Assembly (NCBI GenBank): GCA_964610115.1
Contig: CAZSUW010000001.1
Location: forward strand, 1-64,000
Origin: Litorimonas sp964610115
GTDB taxonomy: Bacteria > Pseudomonadota > Alphaproteobacteria > Caulobacterales > Maricaulaceae
DNA length: 64,000 bases
Direction: 5' to 3'
The notes under the pieces were generated by a model. It searched no databases. It saw only the letters and a list, made by a program, of their open reading frames with translations, and was not told the DNA's origin. This document shows, in pieces, positions 31,114-40,716 of the stretch. Position 1 is the first letter of the stretch. Every line of letters starts with the position of its first letter. Both the position numbers and the translations under genes were made by a program.

Positions 31114-33989
31114 ATGAAACGCTTCACTATGAAGGGCTTATTGGCTGTCAGCGCATCTAGCGCGATGATGGCTGCGATGATGAGCACCGGCGCTTACGCT
31201 CAAAACGCAGATGAGCCCACCGTCGAGGATGAAATCATCACAATCGGTACACGTCGTACACAACGTTCTGCCGCCGACACACCCGCACCTGTCGACGTCA
31301 TTTCTGGTGTCGAATTTACGCGTAACGCGTCGAACGATGTTCAAGATTTGCTCCGTACGTCGGTTCCGTCTTTTAACATTAATACACAGCCAATTTCAGA
31401 CGCCGCCTCTATCGTGCGTCCAGCGAACTTGCGCGGTCTGTCCCCAGACCAAACACTTGTTCTGGTCAACGGCAAGCGCCGTCATCGTGGTTCTGTCATC
31501 TCCTTCTTGGGTGGTGGTATTTCTGATGGGGCGCAAGGTGTTGATATTTCCGCCATCCCATCCATCGCGCTGAAGCAGGTTGAAGTCCTGCGTGACGGTG
31601 CGTCTTCGCAATACGGTTCTGACGCCATCGCCGGTGTTCTGAACTTTGTTTTGAAAGATGCTCCAGAAGGCGGAACATTCGAAGCCCAATATGGTTCGAC
31701 CTATGACGGTGACGGCGACAACTACCGCATTTCTGGCAATGTCGGTCTGCCACTGGGTGACCAAGGTTTTGTGAACCTTTCCGCTGAATATGGTGAAGTG
31801 GGTGGCACAGTCCGCTCTATCGTTCGTAACGACGTAAACGCGCTAATCGCAGCGGGTAATGCAGCTGCGGGTGACTTCCTGACGATCAACACCTTCACGG
31901 ATGAAGTGCCGCAATATTGGGGTCAGCCTGATGTGGATGATGATTTCAAATTCTTCCTCAACTCTGCGCTTCAACTGACGGACAATGTCGAACTCTACAG
32001 CTACGCAAATTACAGCACGCGGACTGTGACTGGTGGCTTCTTCTACCGGAACCCAACGAACCGTGGCGGCGTTTATCGCGGTCCAACGGTTGATCCGCTG
32101 ACGGGTCTGGAAAGCACGGCCGATGACGCTGTTGCGTCGGTTCGCGTTGGCGATCTGGACGGCGTTGGTGTCGGCGGCGAGTGTATCGACGGCATCCCTC
32201 TGACAGGGACTAACGGTTTGATCCAAGACGCCACGCTCTTCGGTGTGGTCGCGGCCGATCCAAACTGTTTCGCCTTTACAGAGACAATCCCGGGCGGTTT
32301 TGTGCCGCGCTTTGGCGGTGAGAACGAAGATTATGGCGTTGCATTCGGTCTCCGAGGCGATATCGACCTTGGCGACGGCCTGACATATGATCTGTCCGTT
32401 ACGCACGGTTCGAACANNNNNNNNNNNNNNNNNNNNNNNNNNNNNNNNNNNNNNNNNNNNNNNNNNNNNNNNNNNNNNNNNNNNNNNNNNNNNNNNNNNN
32501 NNNNNNNNNNNNNNNNATCGACCTTGGCGACGGCCTGACATATGATCTGTCCGTTACGCACGGTTCGAACAAGACGGACTTCTTCATCCGTAACACTGTT
32601 AACGCCTCTTTGGGTCCAAACACGCCTCGCGACTTCGTTCCAGGTGGCCAGCAGCAGACAGAAACAGTCTTCAACGCTGATTTTGCGTACTTGCTGCCAA
32701 CGGGTCTGGCGTCTGATCTGTCGATCGCTTTCGGTGCGGAATATCGCGAAGAAACGTTTGACCTCTTTGCCGGTGATCCAGCGTCTTTCGCTCTGGGCCC
32801 ACTTGCTGATCAGGGCTTCTCATCCTCATCAAACGGTTTCGGTGGTTTCCCCGAAAGCTCAACATCGACACAGGACTCCATCGGTCTTTACACCGAACTG
32901 GAAGCTGACGTGACGGAGCAACTGACGGTTCAAGGCGCTCTTCGTTATGAAGACTACTCAACGTTTGGTGACACGATTGACTATAAAATCGCGGCTCTGT
33001 TTAAAGTCACGGACGGCTTCCGTCTGCGCGGTTCACACAGCACAGGCTTCCACGCTCCAACAGCGGGTCAGGCCAATATCCGTAACGTGACGACGCAAAA
33101 CGTCGGTGGCGTTCTGATTGACCAAGGGACACTCCCGCTATCATCTGGCGCCGGTCAGCTTGCGGCTGACTTCATCGAAGGTCGTGATGGTGCACGTCCG
33201 ACATTGGGTCCAGAGGATGCTGAGATCTTCACAGCTGGTATGGCCTTTGATCTCGGCCCGACAAGCTGGACCGTTGATGCCTATCAGATCGATGTGGAAG
33301 ACCGTATCGCACTGGGCGCTAACATTAACTTCCTGGATGCGCTGAATGCATTCCGTCCGACAGGCGATGCGGCCTATACGACGGTTTCTGAAGGCATCAC
33401 AGGTCTGTCAAATGCGGGCGTCATCACACGTAGCGACTTTACAGGTCTGGAAGATCTGTCTCAGTTCCGCTTCTTCACCAACTCGTTTGATACACGCACA
33501 CGCGGTATTGATGTTGTTGGTCGTTATCCGTTCTCACTCGGCGGTGGTTCATCTGAACTGACCTTGGCAGCGAACTATAACGAAACTGAAGTGACAGATC
33601 GTGGTGCTGAGGGTTCTATTCAGCGGATCAGCGACACACGGGTTGCAAACCTCGAAGATCAGCTGCCTAACCTGAAGGGCTTCATCCAGTGGTCACACAC
33701 CCAGGATAAGCTGCGCGGCCTGCTGCGTGCGAACTACTTCGGTGAGTGGCAAGATGTCGGCAATGGTACGACGGAGGAGTTTGCCAAAGGGGCTGAAATC
33801 TTAATCGATGCTGAGTTGGGCTATGCCATCACAGACGGAATTGAGATCATCGTTGGGGCGAACAATCTGTTCGACAACTTCCCAGACGTGAACCCATCTG
33901 CGGGTAGTTTGGGTCAGCTTTACCCAGAAGCCGCGCCGACAGGCTTCACAGGTGGCGCCTACTACACCAAGCTGCGCGTCAACTTCTAA
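31114..33989 (+). CDS. TonB-dependent outer membrane receptor (interrupted by an artificial 100-N gap)
   Basis: A signal peptide (KGLLAVSASSAMMAAMMSTGAYAQ) is followed by a TonB-box-like DEIITIGTR. The plug has NLRGLSPDQTLVLVNGKRR and EVLRDGASSQYGSDAIAGVLNF. A long beta-barrel ends in the aromatic-terminated strand YYTKLRVNF. The start at 31114 has CAAGGAT upstream; ATG 31099 is also in frame. A run of 100 N at 32417-32516 is flanked by the same 55 bases on both sides. Removing one copy plus the Ns (155 bases) rejoins the two halves in one frame, giving about 906 residues with no stop. Substrate is unknown; the sequence type is common for peptide, sugar or siderophore receptors. Confidence 0.92.
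32362..32571. other. Assembly gap (100 N) flanked by identical 55-base contig ends
   Basis: Bases 32362-32416 are identical to 32517-32571, and 32417-32516 are N. The copies meet the gap exactly at its edges. This is what a scaffolder produces when two contigs overlap by one k-mer but are not merged. The most economical reading is that no sequence is missing. Confidence 0.9.
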
Positions 33990-34012
33990 GACGAACAGCC
34001 ATACAGTCAGGA

Positions 34013-34042
34013 AGGCCCCGGACAGTGTCCGGGGCCTTTTTT
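34013..34042 (+). terminator. Intrinsic terminator of TonB receptor gene 1
   Basis: A strong stem AGGCCCCGGAC with GTCCGGGGCCT (tiny AGT-type loop) is followed by a T run. It begins 24 bases after the receptor stop codon. The flanking A/T arrangement also lets it work weakly for the convergent DUF1489 gene. Confidence 0.9.
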
Positions 34043-34074
34043 ATTTGCGTGGATTAGTGCGGGCGTGTTGCGGG

Positions 34075-34503
34075 CTACCAAGCGCCAAGTTCGACAAGCT
34101 TGCGCATGAGTTTTGGCGGCAGTGAGCCCATATCCTGAAGGTTTGCACCAAGGTCCTGCGGCGCATCTTCGGGTTTCAAGTAACGCCATCCCTGAAAAGC
34201 GCGACGTGGTGTTGGCACAACAGGGATTGGGCCCGGTTCCATCAGGATGGAGCACGCTTTGTGACCGCCTTTGGTTGTATCCTCCAGCGCGACGATAGGG
34301 TTGCGGCACAAAATCATACCTTTGATCACCCAATAAATAGAGCCGCCATCAAGTAGGGCTTCTTTTTGTTTGGGAAACATGCGTGTCACGTGCTGATGAT
34401 GGGCAGACAGCCCGCGTGAGACACGTCGGGCCACCATAATCTGCTGCCACTCAATCAAAGAATCGATGGATGTCGATCCGACGGAGAGCTTCTGTAAATG
34501 CAT
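34075..34503 (-). CDS. DUF1489 family protein (142 aa)
   Basis: This is an alphaproteobacterial DUF1489 protein of unknown function. Recognisable parts are HLQKLSVGSTSIDSLIEWQ, TRMFPKQKEALLDGGSIYWVIKG, ICRNPI-type segment ILCRNPIVALED, VPTPRRAFQGWRYLKPEDAP, DLG and a C-terminal MPPKL-like SLPPKLMRKLVELGAW. It has no signal peptide or membrane helix, so it is cytosolic. Two start codons (34509 and 34503) are two residues apart; I list the second. It runs opposite to the cyclophilin gene, with an 80-base shared promoter interval. Confidence 0.92.
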   Translation of the reverse strand: MHLQKLSVGSTSIDSLIEWQQIMVARRVSRGLSAHHQHVTRMFPKQKEALLDGGSIYWVIKGMILCRNPIVALEDTTKGGHKACSILMEPGPIPVVPTPRRAFQGWRYLKPEDAPQDLGANLQDMGSLPPKLMRKLVELGAW

Positions 34504-34583
34504 GGTCATCGCGAGTTAGGATAAAGAAGAAGAGATTCGGTGCAAGGCGTGACGGCGCGGCATCATCGCGCTAGGGTCTCTTT

Positions 34584-35186
34584 ATGAAACGACTCGCTTT
34601 GCTTTTATCCGCTATGTTTGTGGCCTGTACCGCCGCGCCCGACCCATCGCCTAATGTTATTTTGGAAACGGCCCTTGGTGACATTGAAGTTGAAGTCTAT
34701 CCCAACAAAGCTCCCTTAAGCGCGGGTGATTTCCTTGCCCATGTCGACGCCGGTGATTATGATGGGCAGGGCTTTTACCGGGTCGTCCATGCCGGGAATG
34801 ATCCACGCAGCATGGGGATGAGCTTAATCCAAGGCGGGCGACTGGATAGCGAAATGGTAAGAGACCCGATCGCGCATGAACGTACAACGGATAGCGGGAT
34901 GTCGAATGTTCGCGGAACGATCAGCATTGCCCGTGATGAACCTGGAACGGGCAGTGCCGCCTACTTCTTTATCAATATAGGTGACAATACGTTTTTGGAC
35001 ACTGGCGGATCGCGAAATCCTGATGGCGAAGGCTATGCCGTTTTCGGAACCATCGTTCGCGGCATGGATGTGGTAGAGGCGATCCAGTCGCAGGACGCCT
35101 CTGGCGAGAGTGACGTCGGGGTTACACAAGGTCAAATTTTGGCCGATCCCGTGAAGATCAGGCGGGCCTACCGCGTCGAATCATGA
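34584..35186 (+). CDS. Cyclophilin-type peptidyl-prolyl cis-trans isomerase, lipoprotein (200 aa)
   Basis: A cyclophilin domain catalyses proline isomerisation to aid protein folding. The leader MKRLALLLSAMFVACTAAP has a lipobox-like VAC (Cys15), so the enzyme is probably a periplasm-facing lipoprotein. Domain parts include VILETALGDIEVEVYPNKAPLSAGDFLAHVDAGDYDGQGFYRVV (split here for reading), IQGGRLDSE, a SIARDEPGTGSAAYFFINIGDN segment and GYAVFGTIVRGMDVV. The classic FHR motif is FYRV here and the active-site Arg is retained. The gene appears monocistronic. Confidence 0.92.
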   Translation: MKRLALLLSAMFVACTAAPDPSPNVILETALGDIEVEVYPNKAPLSAGDFLAHVDAGDYDGQGFYRVVHAGNDPRSMGMSLIQGGRLDSEMVRDPIAHERTTDSGMSNVRGTISIARDEPGTGSAAYFFINIGDNTFLDTGGSRNPDGEGYAVFGTIVRGMDVVEAIQSQDASGESDVGVTQGQILADPVKIRRAYRVES

Positions 35187-35345
35187 CGGGTCGGCTATCG
35201 TTGATTTTTCGCTCTAATGGGAAAGGGCGGGCCCAATCTTGCATCATAATTCGCGCTTACCCATTTAAACCTGATGAATAATCCCCAATGCGTGCTTTCG
35301 CCCCGTCAGGATGGCTTGAATAGGCAAGGGCTTACCCCTTATTCT

Positions 35346-35738
35346 ATGATTATGTGGTCGTCAGATGACTTGAGAAGTTTGCCTTGGCTTTCAGGGCCAG
35401 GCGATGAAGAAACGCCAGGGTCTCCCGATCTTCCCGGCGATGAGGTCGAACGCGGGGTCGCGACTAAGGTCCGCGAGAAAACCAAAAAGCCATCCATGTA
35501 TCGCGTCCTGCTTATGAATGATGACTACACGCCGATGGAATTTGTGGTTTCGATCCTCATGGGAATTTTCAAAAAGACCCAAGAAGAGGCAACCACCATC
35601 ATGTTGAATGTCCATCAAACGGGTATTGGGACATGTGGCGTGTACACATTCGAAGTCGCGGAAACAAAAGTTACGCAAGTCATGGATGCCGCGAAACGCA
35701 ATCAGCATCCCTTGCAATGCACGTTGGAGAAGGCGTGA
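35346..35738 (+). CDS. clpS: ATP-dependent Clp protease adaptor ClpS
   Basis: ClpS delivers N-degron substrates to ClpAP. The core is MYRVLLMNDDYTPMEFVV, with the NDDYTPMEFV substrate-binding segment, then VHQTGIGTCGVYTFEVAETK and HPLQCTLEKA. The N-terminal extension is rich in Pro, Gly and Glu, as usual. The start is uncertain: ATG 35346 or 35352 gives about 130 residues, close to the family norm, whereas ATG 35274 gives 154. None has a clear ribosome binding site. clpA follows after 142 bases, the standard gene order. Confidence 0.93.
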   Translation: MIMWSSDDLRSLPWLSGPGDEETPGSPDLPGDEVERGVATKVREKTKKPSMYRVLLMNDDYTPMEFVVSILMGIFKKTQEEATTIMLNVHQTGIGTCGVYTFEVAETKVTQVMDAAKRNQHPLQCTLEKA

Positions 35739-35880
35739 CGGCGGCGTCTCATCCCGATTTCACTCTGGCAGGTCAAAGTCTTGCCGAGATTTCACACATT
35801 TGTGCGTATCCTGCCCATTTTGGCACATTGAAAGCGAAGGAAAGACGCCCCACGTCTAGTCTTCGAAAGGAAAGCTAATC

Positions 35881-38190
35881 ATGGCATCATTTTCTCCTAT
35901 TTTAGAAGAAACTATCCACCGCGCTCTGACTTTGGCCAGTGATCGTAAACACGAATTGGCGACGCTGGAACATTTGCTTCTGGCGCTTTTGGACGATCAG
36001 GATGCGGCGGCTGTTATCAAAGCCTGCGGCGTCGAAATTGAACCACTGCGACAGGATGTGACCCGTTACCTCGATGAAGACCTCGCCTCCCTCGTGGTCG
36101 AAGAATTTGAAGAAGCCCGCCCGACCGCCGGCTTCCACCGCGTGATCCAACGCGCCGTTATTCATGTGCAAAGCTCTGGCCGTGAAGAGGTGACTGGGGC
36201 CAATGCGCTCGTCGCCTTGTTTGCCGAACGCGAAAGCCATGCCGTTTACTTCCTGCAAGAGCGGGATATGACGCGCTATGATGCCGTCAATTATATCAGT
36301 CACGGCATTGCCAAGAATGGCGAACAGGCCGCACCGAAAACACCGCGTGGCGCAGGTGAGGAGGCGGATGATAATGCTAAGGACCCGCTGGCGGAATATA
36401 CCGTCAATCTGAATCAGAAAGCGCGAGACGGGGACATTGATCCCTTGATTGGTCGTGCAGACGAAGTTGAGCGCTGCATCATGGTGCTGTCACGTCGTCG
36501 CAAGAATAACCCGCTTCTCGTCGGTGATCCCGGCGTCGGGAAAACGGCGATTGCCGAAGGGATTGCCCGCCGTATCGTGAATGATGACGTGCCGGACGTT
36601 CTGGCAGATGCGACGATTTACTCGCTGGATATGGGCGCGCTTCTGGCGGGTACACGCTATCGCGGAGACTTTGAAGAGCGCCTGAAAGCGGTCGTGACCA
36701 AGCTACAAGACACGCCCGGCGCGATCCTTTTCATCGACGAAATCCACACCATTATCGGTGCGGGCGCGACAAGCGGTGGGGCGATGGATGCGTCCAACTT
36801 GCTAAAGCCCGCACTCCAAAGTGGTAAGCTGCGCTGTATGGGATCGACAACTTACAAAGAATATCGCCAGCATTTTGAGAAAGATCGCGCACTCAGCCGA
36901 CGCTTCCTCAAAATTGATGTGTCGGAACCGACCGCCGATGATGCGGTCAAGATCCTCCAGGGCCTTAAGTCCTACTTCGAGGAATTCCATAATGTGGAAT
37001 ACACGCCTGAAGCGATTGAGCAGGCCGTGCAGCTTTCTGTGCGTCATATCACGGACCGGAAACTTCCCGACAAGGCGATTGATATTATTGATGAGGCGGG
37101 CGCTCGCACCAAGCTGGTTCCAGAAGACGAGCGTCAGAAAATCATCGGCAATAAAGAAATCGAAGCCGTTGTGTCCAAGATTGCCCGCATCCCGCCGAAG
37201 AGTATTTCGCGAGACGACGAAAAGGCCCTGAAGGGCTTAGAGGGGGATTTGAAGCGCATGGTCTTTGGCCAAGATACGGCGATTGAACAGGTCGCCGCGG
37301 CGGTAAAACTCGCTCGCGCGGGCCTTCGTGAACCGAACAAGCCGATCGGGTCCTACTTGTTTGCCGGTCCGACCGGTGTAGGCAAGACCGAAGTCGCGCG
37401 CCAGCTGGCTATGACCCAAGGCTTAGAGCTGCTTCGTTTTGACATGTCCGAATATATGGAACGGCACACTGTGTCGCGCTTGATCGGGGCCCCTCCCGGC
37501 TATGTCGGCTATGATCAGGGTGGTTTACTGACCGATGCAGTGAACCAAAATCCGCACAGCATTTTACTGTTGGACGAGATCGAAAAAGCTCACCCGGATA
37601 TCTACAACATCCTCTTGCAGGTGATGGATAATGGCTTCCTGACCGACAGCAACGGACGCAAAGTCGATTTCCGCAACGTCATCATTATTATGACGACCAA
37701 TGCGGGTGCGGCGGATGCACAGAAAGCTGAAATCGGCTTTGGTCGTGGCTTTAAGGATGACGAGCAAGAGGCGGCCATTAAGCGTCGCTTTACGCCTGAA
37801 TTCCGCAATCGCCTGGATGCTGTGGTACTATTCGAAGCCCTGTCCAAAGAGCATATTGCCCGCGTGGTTGATAAGTTCGTGATCCAGCTGGAAGCGCAGC
37901 TGGCTGATCGCAAGATTGAGTTCGAGCTAACCAAGGGCGCGAATGCGTGGCTTGCAGAAAAAGGCTATGACAAGCGTTACGGTGCGCGTCCGTTGGGCCG
38001 GACCATTCAGGAATATATCAAGAAGCCACTGGCGGATGAGATCCTGTTCGGAAAGCTGAAATATGGCGGGCTGGTGAAAGTTGGCGTGGATCGGAAGAAG
38101 GAAAACCTGACCTTCAAATTCGTGCCGGCACCGAAACCCAAAGCACCAGAAGGCGAAGGGTCTACTGAAACGCCCAAAGAGGACGCGTAA
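35881..38190 (+). CDS. clpA: ATP-dependent Clp protease ATP-binding subunit ClpA
   Basis: ClpA is the AAA+ unfoldase of the ClpAP protease. The 769-residue protein has the N domain (about 1-150, binds ClpS). D1 has Walker A GDPGVGKTA and Walker B AILFIDEIHTII. D2 has Walker A GPTGVGKTEVA and Walker B ILLLDEIEKAH. The ClpP-binding loop has IGF in KAEIGFGRGF near residue 620. The GAR motif EYxxYGARPLGR and a charged disordered tail end the protein. It follows clpS, and a tetraloop-type terminator lies 27 bases after its stop. Confidence 0.98.
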   Translation: MASFSPILEETIHRALTLASDRKHELATLEHLLLALLDDQDAAAVIKACGVEIEPLRQDVTRYLDEDLASLVVEEFEEARPTAGFHRVIQRAVIHVQSSGREEVTGANALVALFAERESHAVYFLQERDMTRYDAVNYISHGIAKNGEQAAPKTPRGAGEEADDNAKDPLAEYTVNLNQKARDGDIDPLIGRADEVERCIMVLSRRRKNNPLLVGDPGVGKTAIAEGIARRIVNDDVPDVLADATIYSLDMGALLAGTRYRGDFEERLKAVVTKLQDTPGAILFIDEIHTIIGAGATSGGAMDASNLLKPALQSGKLRCMGSTTYKEYRQHFEKDRALSRRFLKIDVSEPTADDAVKILQGLKSYFEEFHNVEYTPEAIEQAVQLSVRHITDRKLPDKAIDIIDEAGARTKLVPEDERQKIIGNKEIEAVVSKIARIPPKSISRDDEKALKGLEGDLKRMVFGQDTAIEQVAAAVKLARAGLREPNKPIGSYLFAGPTGVGKTEVARQLAMTQGLELLRFDMSEYMERHTVSRLIGAPPGYVGYDQGGLLTDAVNQNPHSILLLDEIEKAHPDIYNILLQVMDNGFLTDSNGRKVDFRNVIIIMTTNAGAADAQKAEIGFGRGFKDDEQEAAIKRRFTPEFRNRLDAVVLFEALSKEHIARVVDKFVIQLEAQLADRKIEFELTKGANAWLAEKGYDKRYGARPLGRTIQEYIKKPLADEILFGKLKYGGLVKVGVDRKKENLTFKFVPAPKPKAPEGEGSTETPKEDA

Positions 38191-38216
38191 ACCTCTTTCG
38201 TTTTTGGACAATCCAT

Positions 38217-38243
38217 AACCGCCCTTCGGGGCGGTTTTTCTTT
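38217..38243 (+). terminator. Intrinsic terminator after clpA
   Basis: AACCGCCC-TTCG-GGGCGGTT is a perfect 8-bp stem with a stable TTCG loop, followed by a long T-rich tail. It separates clpA from the rpmI-rplT unit. Confidence 0.92.
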
Positions 38244-38359
38244 TTTGGCTGATCTGTTGGAGGCGTTGATTGCGCTCTGCGCCCTGCTCTTGAATGCGGG
38301 CGCGGCTCGTGTATAGGGCGCGCCTGTTCTGATCTGTGAGGGTCAGGGCAACGGCGCTT

Positions 38360-38384
38360 CCGGGCCAATGTGGCATTTGCCCGG
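38360..38384 (+). promoter_or_regulatory. Hairpin in the rpmI-rplT leader
   Basis: CCGGGC and GCCCGG flank a 13-base loop 32 bases before the rpmI start. Ribosomal protein L20 often represses its own operon through a leader structure. This small stem is a candidate part of such a control element. The 172-base interval from the clpA terminator to rpmI shows no other clear feature except an unassigned promoter. Confidence 0.3.
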
Positions 38385-38415
38385 CCGCCGCGATCTCAAG
38401 ACCAAGGAGAAAACA

Positions 38416-38628
38416 ATGCCCAAGATGAAGACCAAGAGTGGTGCGAAGAAACGCTTCAAGATCACCAAATCTGGTAAAGTCCTCGCCGGTCAGGCCGGGA
38501 AACGCCACGGCATGATTAAACGCTCAAATGACCAAATTCGTCGCCTGCGCGGCACAACGGTCGTCGAAGAGTGCGATGCCAAAGTGATCAAGAAAAAGTT
38601 TATGCCTTACGGCCGTAAGAAGAAGTAG
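38416..38628 (+). CDS. rpmI: 50S ribosomal protein L35
   Basis: A basic 70-residue protein with the L35 signature: KMKTKSGAKKRFKITKSGK, then KRHGMIKRSNDQIRRLRG and the C-terminal MPYGRKKK. The ATG at 38416 has a good AAGGAG site; the frame is open to 38368 but that would add a non-family lead. rplT follows after 11 bases. The usual upstream infC is absent; clpA with its terminator is there instead. Confidence 0.96.
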   Translation: MPKMKTKSGAKKRFKITKSGKVLAGQAGKRHGMIKRSNDQIRRLRGTTVVEECDAKVIKKKFMPYGRKKK

Positions 38629-38639
38629 GAGCGCGCACC

Positions 38640-39017
38640 ATGTCACGAGTTAAACGCGGCGTCACCAAACACGCCCGCCACAAAAAAGTCCTCGAACAAG
38701 CCAAAGGCTATCGCGGACGTCGTAAAAACACTTTCCGTATCGCCAACCAAGCGGTCGAGAAGGCCGGCCAATACGCCTATATTGGCCGTAAGCTGAAAAA
38801 GCGTCAGTACCGTGCGCTCTGGATCCAACGCATCAATGCGGCGGCCCGCGCTAATGGCACGACTTATGGTCGCTTTATGGATGGCCTTAAGAAGTCGGGC
38901 GTTGAACTGGATCGCAAGGTTCTGGCTGATATGGCCGCAAACGAGCCGGAGGCCTTCGCTGTTCTGGCCGAGCAAGCCAAAAAGCATGCGAGCGCACCCC
39001 ACACGGTTAAAGCCTAA
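38640..39017 (+). CDS. rplT: 50S ribosomal protein L20
   Basis: A 125-residue basic protein that binds 23S rRNA early in assembly and commonly represses its own operon. Signature: SRVKRGVTKHARHKKVLEQAKGYRGRRKNTFRIANQAVEKAGQYAYIGR (shown only as pieces VTKHARHKKVLEQAKGYRGR and QAVEKAGQYAYIGR), then LWIQRINAAARANGTTYGRF. Its usual downstream gene pheS is not here; a strong terminator follows. Confidence 0.97.
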   Translation: MSRVKRGVTKHARHKKVLEQAKGYRGRRKNTFRIANQAVEKAGQYAYIGRKLKKRQYRALWIQRINAAARANGTTYGRFMDGLKKSGVELDRKVLADMAANEPEAFAVLAEQAKKHASAPHTVKA

Positions 39018-39042
39018 AACGGTCGCGACTTACTAGTTTGAC

Positions 39043-39072
39043 GAAAAGCCCGCCTTGTGCGGGCTTTTTTTT
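39043..39072 (+). terminator. Intrinsic terminator of rpmI-rplT
   Basis: AAAAGCCCGC and GCGGGCTTTT pair around a five-base loop and end in a run of eight Ts. It lies 26 bases after the rplT stop codon. Confidence 0.95.
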
Positions 39073-39198
39073 GGCCAATCGCCAACCTCTGCCTCGCGCC
39101 GCGATGGATAGCCACACACTTCGTTCTACTAAAAAAACCACTTTTTAACCCTACAGGCTAAGTCTGATTTAAGCCCACCACCTTAGATTGCCAGCAGC

Positions 39199-40698
39199 AT
39201 GAAAGATGTTGGCAGAAATTTCTGGCGTGATCGACGCGGTAAAATCTCGATAATGGCGGCCATATCAGGGATGTTCCTGCTGACGGTTGCGGGCGCCGCG
39301 CTGGATAGCGGTCGGATGGTCACCGCGAAGCAGCGCGTTCAGTCTATTGCCGATGCGGCAGCCCTTGCAGCTATTTCACCGGAAACTATGTCTATAAAAG
39401 AGCGGCATGTCACAGCGTTGAATGCTGTGGATCATCATATCACTCTGCGCGGTGACCTTGCGCTGTCCAAAACAGATATAAAGGTTACGCCGCGCGGGCA
39501 GGCGGTCGACGTAAGACTATCAGCGGATATCCCACTTCTTTTCGGGGCGCTTTTGGGTCAAAATGGTAAGATGATTTCGGCGACAGCGCGCGCCGAAGAG
39601 CAGACGACAAACACCGCAAATGCCATATCTGTTTCGATCGTTCTCGGCACGTCGACATCAATGGAGAAAGCGTTGGGTCGGCGATCCCGGATAGAGGCGA
39701 CAAAATCGGCTCTAAGGCAGATGCTTCAACAATTATCCTTTCGTGCCGGTGGAGACGACATGATCAGTGCGGCTCTTTATCCGTATAATTGGGGCGTTGA
39801 TGAGAGCGCGGTAATGCCGTTGCAGCCCGGCACCGCACATGTATTGAGTGGGCTAAACCTCCTTAACTTAGATGATGGCACTGCGCCGTCTGACGCTCTA
39901 GAGCGGGCCATTGACGAACAAATTGACGCGAAAGGCACCAGAGACCGGACGAAACGTGTGGTCATATTCCTGACCGATAGTCAGCTCGACATTGAACGTG
40001 CCGACGAACGAGGTACGCTTCTGAACGACACAGAGATTTATACATCTGATCGTGGAGAAGAATGGGACGCTATTGTTGCAGACGTCGCTGAAACCAAAGC
40101 GCGACTGACACAGACGCTTGATTCCGTGCTTCGTCATGTCCCGATTGTTCAACCCCATGCGACGCGATTGCGGGCGCAGTATGGAACGAGCGAAAATGAT
40201 CTAGAAGCCCAGGCGCGGGAAGTGCATCACGTTCTCTACGGAAATCAGTGTCGAGCGAATTGTCAGCGTGTTGCGGCAGACCTAAACGCATTCATTACAG
40301 CGAAAACAAGGCGTACATTGATCGGCAATCCCGTTCAGACGCAGCGCATTGTTCAGGCCTGCGAAAAAGCGCGAGACGCCGATATCTCCGTTATGGCAAT
40401 TGATATTGATAGCGATGATCGGGATGCCGAAGATTTGATTGACCTCTGTATCGATTCGTCATCCGTTCAGGAACGCGTTGATGCGACCGCTGAAAACCGA
40501 TTACCGCAAGATGTTTTGGACATTGTAGACACACAGAACATACGAACATTATCTAGCGGCGTTGCCGTGCAAATGTCCGAAGACGGGCAGTCCATGTCAG
40601 CAACGGTCAGGAGCTTTGGTGAGCTTCGGGACGTACTGAATACCGTCCTGCCGGAACAACCTCAAAAGCCTCTGCGGTCTGTTCGTTTGGTGAGATAA
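39199..40698 (+). CDS. TadG-like pilus-assembly protein with degenerate VWA domain (499 aa)
   Basis: The N-terminus is typical for TadE/TadG-like proteins: RRGKISIMAAISGMFLLTVAGAALDSGRMV, that is, a basic lead, one TM helix and an Asp-containing segment (about 12-40). The next motif, QRVQSIADAAALAAI, is the conserved pseudopilin-like region. A VWA-like domain follows from about residue 148, but its metal site is lost: GTSTS stands in place of DxSxS (VLGTSTSMEKAL), while FLTDSQLD occupies the later Asp position. Cys residues near 350-390 could form disulfides. No tad/cpa pilus genes are nearby, so it is an orphan member. The 181 bases upstream hold TTTTTAACCC and a weak promoter-like region. 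Confidence 0.85.
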   Translation: MKDVGRNFWRDRRGKISIMAAISGMFLLTVAGAALDSGRMVTAKQRVQSIADAAALAAISPETMSIKERHVTALNAVDHHITLRGDLALSKTDIKVTPRGQAVDVRLSADIPLLFGALLGQNGKMISATARAEEQTTNTANAISVSIVLGTSTSMEKALGRRSRIEATKSALRQMLQQLSFRAGGDDMISAALYPYNWGVDESAVMPLQPGTAHVLSGLNLLNLDDGTAPSDALERAIDEQIDAKGTRDRTKRVVIFLTDSQLDIERADERGTLLNDTEIYTSDRGEEWDAIVADVAETKARLTQTLDSVLRHVPIVQPHATRLRAQYGTSENDLEAQAREVHHVLYGNQCRANCQRVAADLNAFITAKTRRTLIGNPVQTQRIVQACEKARDADISVMAIDIDSDDRDAEDLIDLCIDSSSVQERVDATAENRLPQDVLDIVDTQNIRTLSSGVAVQMSEDGQSMSATVRSFGELRDVLNTVLPEQPQKPLRSVRLVR

Positions 40699-40716
40699 TG
40701 TTCCGGGGTGAATATT

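Noticed and set aside
32417..32516. Truncated or frameshifted TonB receptor (two half genes)
   Set aside because: The break is an N gap between identical 55-base ends, and the frame is restored on collapsing the overlap. A pseudogene call is not justified.
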